DNA from: Proruminimicrobium sp963666965
GTDB taxonomy: Bacteria; Elusimicrobiota; Endomicrobiia; Endomicrobiales; Endomicrobiaceae
NCBI GenBank assembly: GCA_963666965.1
Contig: OY762939.1
Span: 1,364,001-1,428,000 of the forward strand
DNA: 64,000 bases
Reading direction: 5' to 3'
A program made the translations under genes and the position numbers. Under the pieces are notes generated by a model, which was not told where the DNA came from, ran no database searches, and worked only from the letters and a program-made list of their open reading frames with translations. Of this stretch, positions 46,149 to 54,710 are shown piece after piece; the stretch's first letter is position 1, and each line of letters begins with the position of its first letter.

Positions 46149-47594
46149 TTAGATTCTATATCTTTTTTGTAACGCTGTCAATTTTGATTTTGCAAACAAA
46201 AGCGCTTCTTCCTCAGTAGAAATTAGACATTTATTCTGCTTTTCTTTTACCGCTTTTAAAAGCTCTCCGATAATCCTTCCGGGCTTTAGAGAAAGTTTTT
46301 TCATTAAAATGTTTCCGTCTATGATTTTCGGTTCGGATATTTTTTTTGAAGTTTCAAAATAATCGTCAATAAATTTAGAAACTTTATTTTGCTGCATTTC
46401 AAGTATTTTTTTTGAATATACTTTTAAATTTTTATATGAATGCCAGTCTGCAAGCGCGGTAATAAGAAGATCCGGAATATTATTTCCTATATCTCTAAAC
46501 AACCTGAGTTTTGCTCTCTCGGTAGATGTGCCTGTCTTTAAAAGATTTGAAGGACGCATATGTGAACCTACAATATCTTTAGCATATTCAATTTCTTTTT
46601 TACTCATTTTAAGATTTTTCATTATTGATTCTATTTTACAGGCGCCTATATTTTCATGATCTAAAAATCTCAGTTTTCCGTCAATTTTTTTAGCGCAGTC
46701 CGGTTTTGCGCAGTCATGGAAGAGAGCAATAAATTTCAAAAGATTTCTTTTATTTACATTTTCCGAATAATTGACATCGAGATGTTTTAAAAGTTCCGTA
46801 TTTGACGATTTAAAATATTTACGAGTATCATTTAATATTTTTTCAAGTGAATCCAAAGTAAGCATCGTATGCTGAAATAGTCCTTTGGGATGATAATAAA
46901 ATTTTCTGGCCGATTTTTTCATTTCTTTTATAACAGGGAAAATAGCTTCCAAAAGACCTGTTTCGTCAGTCATTTCAAGATATTTAACGGAATTTTTAAC
47001 AGAGAGTATTCTGAAAAATTCATTTTTGATCATTTCAGGAACCGCTTTTTTGATGAGCGCAGAATTTTTCTTTATAAGAGCTAGAGTTTTTTTGGATACG
47101 GCAAAATCAGATTCCGCGGCAATTCTGAAACATCTTAGCATTCTTAAAGGATCATGTTTAAAAACAGCATCTGAAACGGCATTGACTGTTTTTGTTTTTA
47201 GATCTTTGTATCCCTTGCAGGGGTCAATAATATTCTTTTTTATATTGTCAAAATCATTTATTGAAACTGCAAAAGCATTAATCGTAAAATCTCTTTTTTT
47301 GAGATCCTCTTCAATGTTTTTACCCTGCATCTGAGAAACATCTATATATTTTAAATCCGAACAATTTAAAAGTGCAACTCTGTAATTTTTATTTTTCTTA
47401 TCAAGTATTATGAATCTGCCGTCGAGCGCTTTTGCAAGTTTTTTTGCAAAATTTTCAGCAGACTTTGAAACACATATATCCATATCGCAAGATTTTTTAT
47501 TCAAAAGAATATCCCTGAGATACCCGCCAACTACAAAAACTTCGGAATCTGTATTTTTTGAAATAGAAAGTATTGTTTTGACTATTTTTTCCAT
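46149..47594 (-). CDS. tRNA nucleotidyltransferase / poly(A) polymerase-family protein
   Basis: 481-residue class II nucleotidyltransferase that probably adds or repairs tRNA 3' CCA. The head domain has FVVGGYLRDILLN and the metal-binding DMDICV, then RRDFTINA-type EEDLKKRDFTINAFAV and the RNA-binding DPLRMLRCFRIAAE. The C-terminal half carries an HD phosphohydrolase domain (FIALFHDCAKPDC), as in the HD-containing CCA enzymes. Distinguishing it from a poly(A) polymerase or an A- or CC-only enzyme is not possible by eye. It starts at the oppF stop and is the last protein gene of the opp operon. Confidence 0.85.
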   Translation of the reverse strand: MEKIVKTILSISKNTDSEVFVVGGYLRDILLNKKSCDMDICVSKSAENFAKKLAKALDGRFIILDKKNKNYRVALLNCSDLKYIDVSQMQGKNIEEDLKKRDFTINAFAVSINDFDNIKKNIIDPCKGYKDLKTKTVNAVSDAVFKHDPLRMLRCFRIAAESDFAVSKKTLALIKKNSALIKKAVPEMIKNEFFRILSVKNSVKYLEMTDETGLLEAIFPVIKEMKKSARKFYYHPKGLFQHTMLTLDSLEKILNDTRKYFKSSNTELLKHLDVNYSENVNKRNLLKFIALFHDCAKPDCAKKIDGKLRFLDHENIGACKIESIMKNLKMSKKEIEYAKDIVGSHMRPSNLLKTGTSTERAKLRLFRDIGNNIPDLLITALADWHSYKNLKVYSKKILEMQQNKVSKFIDDYFETSKKISEPKIIDGNILMKKLSLKPGRIIGELLKAVKEKQNKCLISTEEEALLFAKSKLTALQKRYRI

Positions 47595-48343
47595 TACTGC
47601 TCCAAAAGATAGTTTGCTTCAATCAATTCGTTGACATAATCGTTTGTTCTGTCATTTTTTATATCGTCTATTGTACCATATTTGACTATATTTCCGTTTC
47701 TAAGAATCAAAAGCCTGTCTGAGATTTCAAAAGCCGAAGATATGTCGTGAGTTATAAAAACAATGTTTGTTTTTTTATCTTTTTTTATACGTATAAAAAT
47801 ATCGGTTATAATACTCTGTGATACCGCATCAAGCGAAGCAAAAGGTTCGTCTGCTATCAAAATTTCTGGTTCTTTAAGCAAAGCCCTTGCTATAGCAAGT
47901 CTCTGGCGCTGTCCGCCTGAAAACTGGTGGGGATACTTATCCAGAATATCATCGTTGATTCCGACAAGAGCAAGTTTATTCATTATCAGTTCTTTTTTAT
48001 TTTTAACATCTTTGTCCAAAGCTTCTGAAAGAGAATATCCAACTGTCAGCTTCGGGTTAAACGACGCATAAGGATTTTGGAATATCATCTGAACGGTGCG
48101 TGAAAATTCTTTTTTACCAAAATAACATATGTCTTTTCCGTTTATTTCAACCGATCCTGAATCAAAATTCTCAAGACGCGACAATATTTTTACAAGCGTA
48201 CTTTTGCCTGAGCCGCTTTCGCCTATTATGCCAAGAACTTTGTTTTTTTCAATTTCAAATGAAACGTCTTTTAAAGCGCCGACAATTACTTTACCGGATT
48301 CGGTTTTATAATTTTTAGTTAAGTTTTTAACAAATATAAGCAT
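47594..48343 (-). CDS. oligopeptide/dipeptide ABC transporter ATP-binding protein (OppF/DppF type)
   Basis: 249-residue ATPase with Walker A GESGSGKST, Q-loop IFQNPYASFNP, signature SGGQRQRLAIARALL, Walker B EILIADEPFAS and switch His (FITHD). It lacks much of the C-terminal oligopeptide-family extension. It couples to oppD (TAATG overlap) and pairs with it to drive the OppBC channel. Confidence 0.9.
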   Translation of the reverse strand: MLIFVKNLTKNYKTESGKVIVGALKDVSFEIEKNKVLGIIGESGSGKSTLVKILSRLENFDSGSVEINGKDICYFGKKEFSRTVQMIFQNPYASFNPKLTVGYSLSEALDKDVKNKKELIMNKLALVGINDDILDKYPHQFSGGQRQRLAIARALLKEPEILIADEPFASLDAVSQSIITDIFIRIKKDKKTNIVFITHDISSAFEISDRLLILRNGNIVKYGTIDDIKNDRTNDYVNELIEANYLLEQ

Positions 48344-49137
48344 TATTTATTTTCCAATTTTACATGACTTAAAAGCATTTTAGTGTATTCATGTTCCGGA
48401 TTTAAAAACAAATCCGATATTTTTTTATTTTCAACGATTTCGCCGTTTAACATAACCGCCGCGGCATCTGCATATTTTTTTGCAATAAGTATGTTATGAG
48501 TTATTATAATAAGAGTTAAATTAAGTTTTTGTTTTAATTCCAAAAAAAGTTCAAGAATCTGTTTTTGTATGTGAACATCAAGTCCGGATGTAGGTTCGTC
48601 GGCAATTAAAATTTTCGGGTTATTTATTACGGCCATGGCAATTAAAACCCTCTGTTTCTGTCCGCCGGAAAGCTGGTGCGGAAAAGAATTATAAATTCTT
48701 TCAAAATCAATAAGCCCGACTTTTATAAAAGTATCTTTAACTCTTTCATATATTTCTTTTTTTGTAAGATTGGGATTATGAATTTCAACAGCCTCATAAA
48801 CCTGACAGCCTGCTTTTAGAACGGGATTGAGATACGAATGAGGATCCTGTAAAACTATGGCAATGCCCTTTCCTCTTATTTTTTCAATGACCGACGATAT
48901 TTCTTCATCATAGAATTTTATCGTTCCTTTTGAAATTTTTCCGTTATCTATCGGCAAAAGTCCCATTATGGCCATTGCAAGAGTGCTTTTTCCTGAACCA
49001 GACTGGCCTACAACAGCAAAAATCTCGCCTTCCCTAATCTTTAAATTTGCATTTTTAACGGCTTCAAAATATTTTCCGTTTAGAAAATATCCGGCCGACA
49101 GTTCTGAAATATTAAGTATATATTTATTTTCTGACAT
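48343..49137 (-). CDS. oligopeptide/dipeptide ABC transporter ATP-binding protein (OppD/DppD type)
   Basis: 264-residue ATPase with Walker A GQSGSGKST, Q-loop VLQDPHSYLNP, signature LSGGQKQRVLIAMAV, Walker B KILIADEPTSG and IITHN. I place the start at 49137, where GAAGGAAG lies 3 nt upstream. An in-frame start 24 nt earlier lacks such a site. It overlaps the end of oppC by 14 nt. Confidence 0.9.
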   Translation of the reverse strand: MSENKYILNISELSAGYFLNGKYFEAVKNANLKIREGEIFAVVGQSGSGKSTLAMAIMGLLPIDNGKISKGTIKFYDEEISSVIEKIRGKGIAIVLQDPHSYLNPVLKAGCQVYEAVEIHNPNLTKKEIYERVKDTFIKVGLIDFERIYNSFPHQLSGGQKQRVLIAMAVINNPKILIADEPTSGLDVHIQKQILELFLELKQKLNLTLIIITHNILIAKKYADAAAVMLNGEIVENKKISDLFLNPEHEYTKMLLSHVKLENK

Positions 49138-49951
49138 ATTCTTCCTTCGGGTCAAAAACATCTCTTATCGCTTCACCTATCAAATTAAAAGCCAGAACAG
49201 TTATTAAAATAGCAAGTCCCGGAAAAATAGAAAGCCACCATGCAATATATATATAATCTTTGCCTGATGTTAGAATCTGTCCCCATGAGGACATCGGAGG
49301 CTGCACTCCGAGACCTAAAAATGATAACGCCGATTCGGTAAGAATCGCTCCGCCTATGGCAAGAGATGCATAAACCATAAGAGGGGAAATTATATTCGGT
49401 AGAATATGAACCACAAATATTTTTAAATTATTGACACCCATCATTTTTGCAACAGATATAAATTCTCTCTCTTTTAAAGACAAAACTTCAGCTCTAACAA
49501 GCCTTGCAAGCCCCGGCCATGAAGTAAGCCCAATAACAGCCATAACGTTAAAAATATTAGGTTCAAGAAAAGCTATTATCAAAAGTATCAGAAAAAAAGT
49601 AGGGAAACAAAGAATAATATCGGTAAAACGCATTATTACGGAATCTATTTTGCCTCCGAAATAACCTGAAACTATACCAAGAAAAGTTCCTATAAATAAA
49701 ATAATAAATACCGATATAAAACCTACCGCAAGCGAAATTCTTGAACCAAAAAGCATTCTTGTAAAAACATCTCTTCCTAAATCATCTGTGCCGAAAAAAT
49801 GCTCTGACGAAGGGGGAAGAAGCCTTTTATATAAGTTTTGCTCAGACTGTCCGTATGGGGAAATAACAGGCGCCAAAAAAGCGGCAAGGATCAATAAACA
49901 TATTATTAATATACCTAAAACGGCAAATTTATTTTTTAGCAATTTTTTCAT
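49124..49951 (-). CDS. oligopeptide/dipeptide ABC transporter permease (OppC/DppC type)
   Basis: 275-residue permease with about six membrane segments, the N-terminal OppC_N pattern and the ATPase-contacting EAA loop (VLSLKEREFISVAKMMG ... HILPNIISPL). I chose the ATG at 49951. An upstream in-frame TTG at 50017 would add 22 residues, but that segment is the end of a degenerate intergenic repeat, and the added residues (TAWKLSNDFKDIKAEQEK) look like translated repeat. The ribosome site at 49951 is weak, so the start is not certain. Confidence 0.85.
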   Translation of the reverse strand: MKKLLKNKFAVLGILIICLLILAAFLAPVISPYGQSEQNLYKRLLPPSSEHFFGTDDLGRDVFTRMLFGSRISLAVGFISVFIILFIGTFLGIVSGYFGGKIDSVIMRFTDIILCFPTFFLILLIIAFLEPNIFNVMAVIGLTSWPGLARLVRAEVLSLKEREFISVAKMMGVNNLKIFVVHILPNIISPLMVYASLAIGGAILTESALSFLGLGVQPPMSSWGQILTSGKDYIYIAWWLSIFPGLAILITVLAFNLIGEAIRDVFDPKEEYVRK

Positions 49952-49964
49952 ATTCTTTATTTTC

Positions 49965-50143
49965 TCTTGTTCTGCCTTTATATCTTTAAAATCGTTACTC
50001 AGCTTCCAAGCCGTCAATTTTCTGCCATTATCCGTTTGTCTTTGTTTTTACCCAGCTTCTAAGCTTCTAAACTTCTTAACTTCTGCCTTTTTATGTTTGC
50101 TTTTGTCGTTGCTAAAATTCCAAGCTTCTAAACTTCTCAGCTT
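49965..50143. repeat. degenerate intergenic repeat array between oppB and oppC
   Basis: Two to three imperfect units of about 65-70 bp. Read on the minus strand each has AGAAG(T/C)TTAGAAGCTTGG-type heptad repeats, then an A-rich stretch with GACAAA(C/A)G, then GGCAGAA. On the plus strand this shows as runs such as AGCTTCTAAGCTTCTAAACT. A related single copy lies between the second carA and carB (54635-54710). The array runs up to the oppC start. Confidence 0.7.
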
Positions 50144-51112
50144 CTATCTGTATTTTATTCTCGGATCCGCAATTTTATAAGACAGGTCTGCTATAATATT
50201 TCCTAAAAGAGTTAAAATTGCAGAAAGCGTCGCTATTCCCATTACTACCGGATAATCTCTTGCCATAACGGCTTCATATCCCAGTCTTCCTATTCCCGGA
50301 TAAGAAAATATTGTTTCAAATATAAAACTTCCTCCTATAAGAGCAGGAATCGATAATCCTATTATAGTTATCATAGGAAGAAGAGTATTTTTTAAAGCAT
50401 GTCTGAATATAACCTGCCTTTGCGACAGTCCTTTTGCATAAGCCGTTTTTATGTAATCCTGTTTTAAAACTTCAAGCATCCCGGAACGGGCATATCTTGA
50501 AAGCGTGGCAAGAGAAACTATAACGGAAACCGCAACAGGCAAAACAAGATGTTTGGATATGTCCAAAATCTTCATAAAAATATTCATATTTTCAAAATTG
50601 AAAGAATATAAGCCCGACATCGGAAGCCAGCCGAGCTGCAGGCCGAAAAATATCATAAAAATCAAAGCCAGCCAGAATGAAGGCACTGAAAAACATACAA
50701 AAAGTATAACTGTTATTATTTTGTCAGTTATCGTATCTTTTTTTAAAGCGCAGTAAATACCCAGCGGCACTGCTATTATACATGTAAACAAAAGTGAAAA
50801 AAAATTTAAAAGAACAGTTGCAGGCAGTCTTTCAAATATTTTATCTCTTGCAGGTCTTGAATCTTTGAAAGAAGTCCCGAAATCAAATAAAACAAACCTC
50901 TTAATCCATTTTCCGTATTGTTTATACAAGGGCTCGTCTAAACCGTATAATTTTTGAAGTCTTTCTTTTGACTGGGAAGTTACTTTCATATTCATATCAG
51001 TCATAACGTCTGTAGGTTTGCCGGGCGTAAGATGCATAACGGCAAAAGTAATCACAGTTATTCCCAAAAGTATAGGTATTGAAGATATTATTCTTTTTAT
51101 AAGATATTGCAT
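50144..51112 (-). CDS. oligopeptide/dipeptide ABC transporter permease (OppB/DppB type)
   Basis: 322-residue permease: first membrane helix 10-30, typical HLTPGKPTDV loop, five further segments, and the EAA loop (LEVLKQDYIKTAYAKGLSQRQVIFRHALKN). It is first in a B-(repeat)-C-D-F order. No substrate-binding protein gene (OppA) lies in the operon, so the binding protein must be elsewhere or the system may act differently. The ligand is unknown. Confidence 0.92.
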   Translation of the reverse strand: MQYLIKRIISSIPILLGITVITFAVMHLTPGKPTDVMTDMNMKVTSQSKERLQKLYGLDEPLYKQYGKWIKRFVLFDFGTSFKDSRPARDKIFERLPATVLLNFFSLLFTCIIAVPLGIYCALKKDTITDKIITVILFVCFSVPSFWLALIFMIFFGLQLGWLPMSGLYSFNFENMNIFMKILDISKHLVLPVAVSVIVSLATLSRYARSGMLEVLKQDYIKTAYAKGLSQRQVIFRHALKNTLLPMITIIGLSIPALIGGSFIFETIFSYPGIGRLGYEAVMARDYPVVMGIATLSAILTLLGNIIADLSYKIADPRIKYR

Positions 51113-51135
51113 ACGTCCGCTTTTAAATTTTTTCT

Positions 51136-51144
51136 ATTATATCA
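51136..51144 (-). promoter_or_regulatory. extended -10 promoter of the opp operon
   Basis: Reads TGATATAAT on the minus strand, an extended -10 element, about 24 nt before the oppB ATG. No good -35 is needed or evident. Confidence 0.55.
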
Positions 51145-51160
51145 TTTAAATTTTTAATTA

Positions 51161-51201
51161 AAAAAACAGGCTCCGCAAATAAATGTGGAACCTGTTTTTT
51201 T
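51161..51201 (-). terminator. terminator after the second carB
   Basis: An inverted repeat AAAAAACAGG...CCTGTTTTTT with an inner partly paired CTCCGCA/TGTGGAA, lying 13 nt past the carB stop. The flanking A and T runs make it bidirectional, so it insulates the car and opp transcripts. Confidence 0.8.
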
Positions 51202-51213
51202 AAATATCGTAAA

Positions 51214-54200
51214 TTATAAATTAATGCACTTTGCTTTCTGAAGATCTTCATATTCATCAAATGCTCTCAGATAAGCCATAGTCTTTTCCATATTTGTAAG
51301 AACCGAACATCCGCATTTAATAGCCGTTTTTCTTATTTCGGCATTATATTTTCTGTCAGTTATATCGAATGTTTTGTATATATTTATCACAAAATCAACT
51401 TTGCCGTCTCTTATAATATCAATAGCTCTCGGCTCGTCATTCCAATTCACAAGATTTACTTCATAACCTTTGGAACGCAGATAAGTTGCCGTGCCGGTTG
51501 TGGCATATACAGGCACATTAAGCTTATATAAATTATCTACAACTTCCATAAATTTGAGTTTGTCTTTTTCTCTTCCGGAACTTACAAGAACTCCTACTTT
51601 AGGTTTTTTAATCTGAGTCGCTTCCATAGAAAGAAGCATAGCCTGGTCTATAGTATTGCCCAGACATCCTACTTCGCCCGTAGAACCCATTTCAACGCCC
51701 GTGACCGGATCAGCTCCGTCAAGTCTCTGATAGCTGAACATTGAAGCTTTTATGCCTGTATAAGGAATTTCGCTTTCATCCATAAAAATCTTTTTTACTT
51801 TTTCTTTATTCATAACTTTACATGCAACTTCTGCAAGATTTATTCCTGAAATTTTTGAAATAAACGGAAACGATCTGGAAGCTCTTGAATTACACTCTAT
51901 AACTTTTACCTCGTTATCTTTTGCAATAAACTGTATATTGAACGGACCGTTTAGATTTAAGCCTTTTGCTATTTTTCTGACTATATCTTTAACTGTGTTT
52001 ACCGTTTTTATATATATTTTTTCTGCAGGAAAAACAAGCGTCGCGTCGCCGCTGTGGACTCCCGCATTTTCAACATGTTCGCTCACAAAAGAAACCATAA
52101 CTTCTCCGTCTTTGGCTACTCCGTCGCATTCCAGTTCTTTTGCGTCAAGAATAAACTTTGATATTACTACGGGATAATCGTCTGAAATATCTTTTGTAAG
52201 AGAAAGAAAATAATCAAGGCTCTGATCATCGCTTGCAACGTTCATAAGAGTTCCCGATAATACGAAACTCGGTCTTATCAAAACAGGATATCCTATTCTT
52301 TTTATAAAATCCTCTATTTCTTTTCTTGAAGTAGCAGATATCCATTCCGGCTGGTCTATTTCGAGTTTATCTAAAAGAGTTGAAAATTTATTTCTGTCTT
52401 CTGCCATATCTACCGTCTTAGCACTGTGTCCCAGAATCTTAACGCCTGCCTCACTCAAAGCGGGTATAAGATTATTCGGATTTTGACCGCCCATAGAAGC
52501 AATAACGCCCTTTGGATGTTCAAGATCAACAATATCAAGTACTCTTTCAAAAGAAAGTTCTTCAAAATACAGCCTGTCGGAAGTTGAAAAGTCGGTGGAA
52601 ACAGTTTCCGGATTACAGTTTATTATGACGCTGTCAGCTCTTTTGCCTTTAAAATATTTGCTTGTCATAACTGAACACCAGTCAAATTCAAGGCTGCTTC
52701 CTATTCTGTAGCTTCCGCTACCAAGAGTTATTATGCTGTTTTTCTTCTTTGTAAGAGTAACATCGTTGAAATCTCCGTCGTAAGAAAGATATAGATAATT
52801 TGAACTCGTCGGATATTCGGCCGAAGTCGTATCAATTCTTTTTACTACAGGAACTATTTTTAATTTCTTTCTGAGTTTTCTTATCTGAAGAGAAAGAGCT
52901 TTTATGTGCTTCTGCGTATATTTTGTTTTAGGATCGGTAATATTCAAATAAAATTTCACAAGCTGGTAATCTGAAAATCCGAGTGATTTCAATTTCCTTA
53001 TAAAACTCTTGTCAAATTTCGCATATGCGTCGTAAACATTTTTAGATTTTGATTTCGAAAGAAGTTCATTCAATTCGTTTTCTGCGTCTGCAAGCGTTTT
53101 AACGTGCGTAAGAAACCACTTTGATATGGCTGACAATTCAAATATTTTATCTATCGAATAACCTTTCTTAAATGCTTCATATATTGCAAAAAGCCTTAAA
53201 TTGGTAGGATTTTGTATTTCATATTCAAGAGCATTTTTATCGGCATCTTTAAATATTCCGATGGTTATTCCTTCTTCATTTTCATTTACCATTCTTGTAG
53301 CTTTCTGAATAATTTCACAAAAATTTCTGCCGATAGCCATTACTTCGCCTACCGATTTCATTTGCGTACCGAGCAGTTTTGAAACTCCGACAAATTTTGT
53401 AAGATCCCATCTGGGAACTTTTAAAGTAACATAATCAAGAGACGGCTCATAAAATGCAGACGTCGTAGCAGTTACGGGATTTTTTAATTCAAGCAGTTCA
53501 AAACCTGAAACGACTTTTGCCGCTATATAAGCTATCGGATAACCTGTCGCTTTTGAAGCAAGCGCCGACGATCTTGAAAGTCTTGCGTTTATTTCTATAA
53601 CGTAATATTCATATTTATAAGGATTTAAAGCAAACTGCACATTGCATTCGCCGATAACTCCTATGCTGTGAACTATTTTTATTGCAGCATCTCTAAGCAT
53701 ATTGTTTTCTATGTTATCAATCGTCTGGGAGGGGGCAATAACTATCGAATCTCCTGTATGTATGCCCATAGGATCAAAATTTTCCATATTGCATATAGTT
53801 ATGCAGTTTCCCTGTCTGTCTCTCATTACTTCGTATTCTATCTCTTTCCAGCCGTGGAGAGATTTTTCTATAAGAATCTGCGGAACAGACATTAAAGCCG
53901 AATGAGCAAGTTTTCTTAAAGTATCGGCGTCTTTTGCAAGGCCGCTTCCTAAACCGCCTAATGCAAAAGCAGATCTTGTAATAACGGGATATCCTATTTC
54001 CTCTGCTACTCTGAGAGCTTCATCGACAGTTGAAACAGCTTTGCTCTGAGGAATGGGAATATTTATCTCTTTCATTCTTTTTGCAAATAAATCTCTGTTT
54101 TCAGACATTTCAAGAGAAGTTACCGGAGTGCCGAGAACTTCAACACCGTGTTTTTTTAAAACTCCTGATTTTTCAAGTTCTATAACACAGTTCAATGCCG

Positions 54201-54501
54201 TCTGTCCGCCGAAGCTTGATATGATTCCGACAGGTTTTTCCTGTTCTATTATTTTTTCAACCCAGAAAGGCGTTACCGGATATAAGAACACTTTTTTGGA
54301 TTCGTCGCTGTTAGTCTGAACTGAAGCGATATTAGGATTTATAACCAAAATTTCAAGGCCTTCTTCCTGCAAAGCCTTTACTGCCTGAGAACCGGAATAA
54401 TCAAATTCTCCTGCCTGCCCTATTGAGAGAGCCCCTGAACCGAGCAAAATAACTTTTTGTTTTTTATTTCCTTTGTGGTTTAAAAATTTTAAGATGGGCA
54501 T
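51214..54501 (-). CDS. carB: carbamoyl-phosphate synthase large subunit, eukaryote-like type
   Basis: 1095 residues with both synthetase halves and an MGS-like C-terminal domain. The first half reads VILLGSGALSIGQAGEFDYSG, TRSAFALGGLGSGLA, MENFDPMGIHTGDSIVIAP and VGECNVQFALNP. These resemble animal CAD/CPS proteins and the related bacterial clade more than the bacterial-type CarB at 38.5-41.8 kb. The second half has GSGSYRIGSSLEFDWC and ECNSRASRSFPF. It is paired with an intact glutaminase subunit 209 nt upstream and ends at a terminator. The gap contains a repeat element rather than direct coupling. Confidence 0.93.
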   Translation of the reverse strand: MPILKFLNHKGNKKQKVILLGSGALSIGQAGEFDYSGSQAVKALQEEGLEILVINPNIASVQTNSDESKKVFLYPVTPFWVEKIIEQEKPVGIISSFGGQTALNCVIELEKSGVLKKHGVEVLGTPVTSLEMSENRDLFAKRMKEINIPIPQSKAVSTVDEALRVAEEIGYPVITRSAFALGGLGSGLAKDADTLRKLAHSALMSVPQILIEKSLHGWKEIEYEVMRDRQGNCITICNMENFDPMGIHTGDSIVIAPSQTIDNIENNMLRDAAIKIVHSIGVIGECNVQFALNPYKYEYYVIEINARLSRSSALASKATGYPIAYIAAKVVSGFELLELKNPVTATTSAFYEPSLDYVTLKVPRWDLTKFVGVSKLLGTQMKSVGEVMAIGRNFCEIIQKATRMVNENEEGITIGIFKDADKNALEYEIQNPTNLRLFAIYEAFKKGYSIDKIFELSAISKWFLTHVKTLADAENELNELLSKSKSKNVYDAYAKFDKSFIRKLKSLGFSDYQLVKFYLNITDPKTKYTQKHIKALSLQIRKLRKKLKIVPVVKRIDTTSAEYPTSSNYLYLSYDGDFNDVTLTKKKNSIITLGSGSYRIGSSLEFDWCSVMTSKYFKGKRADSVIINCNPETVSTDFSTSDRLYFEELSFERVLDIVDLEHPKGVIASMGGQNPNNLIPALSEAGVKILGHSAKTVDMAEDRNKFSTLLDKLEIDQPEWISATSRKEIEDFIKRIGYPVLIRPSFVLSGTLMNVASDDQSLDYFLSLTKDISDDYPVVISKFILDAKELECDGVAKDGEVMVSFVSEHVENAGVHSGDATLVFPAEKIYIKTVNTVKDIVRKIAKGLNLNGPFNIQFIAKDNEVKVIECNSRASRSFPFISKISGINLAEVACKVMNKEKVKKIFMDESEIPYTGIKASMFSYQRLDGADPVTGVEMGSTGEVGCLGNTIDQAMLLSMEATQIKKPKVGVLVSSGREKDKLKFMEVVDNLYKLNVPVYATTGTATYLRSKGYEVNLVNWNDEPRAIDIIRDGKVDFVINIYKTFDITDRKYNAEIRKTAIKCGCSVLTNMEKTMAYLRAFDEYEDLQKAKCINL

Positions 54502-54710
54502 TTTTCTACCTCTATATTAATTAAATTATATTTTTATATTGCGATGGGGAAATTATTCTAATATCCCGGCATTTTATTCTCTCGTTTTTACGCAGTTGCC
54601 AAACTTCTTCGGTTTGCTTTGCAAATCCGCCCAACATCCTAACTTCTAAGCTTCTGCTGTTACTCGTTTGTCTTTTTTTTACCAAGCTTCCAAGCTGCTA
54701 AGATTCTTAC
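54502..54710. repeat. intergenic repeat element between second carA and carB
   Basis: 54635-54710 matches the oppB-oppC repeat: shared strings include ACTTCTAAGCTTCTGC, CGTTTGTCTTT and TTTACC(A/C)AGCTTC. The rest (54502-54634) holds a partial hairpin with CAAAC/GTTTG arms (about 54601-54620) and no gene. Its presence inside a two-gene operon suggests a tolerated or regulatory insertion. Confidence 0.6.

Noticed and set aside
49952..50017. TTG start giving oppC 22 extra residues
   Set aside because: The segment is part of a degenerate repeat that recurs elsewhere in non-coding DNA.
49965..50143. CRISPR array suggested by repeated GCTTCTAA strings
   Set aside because: The repeats are short, degenerate and unevenly spaced with no unique spacers of constant length, and no cas genes are present.
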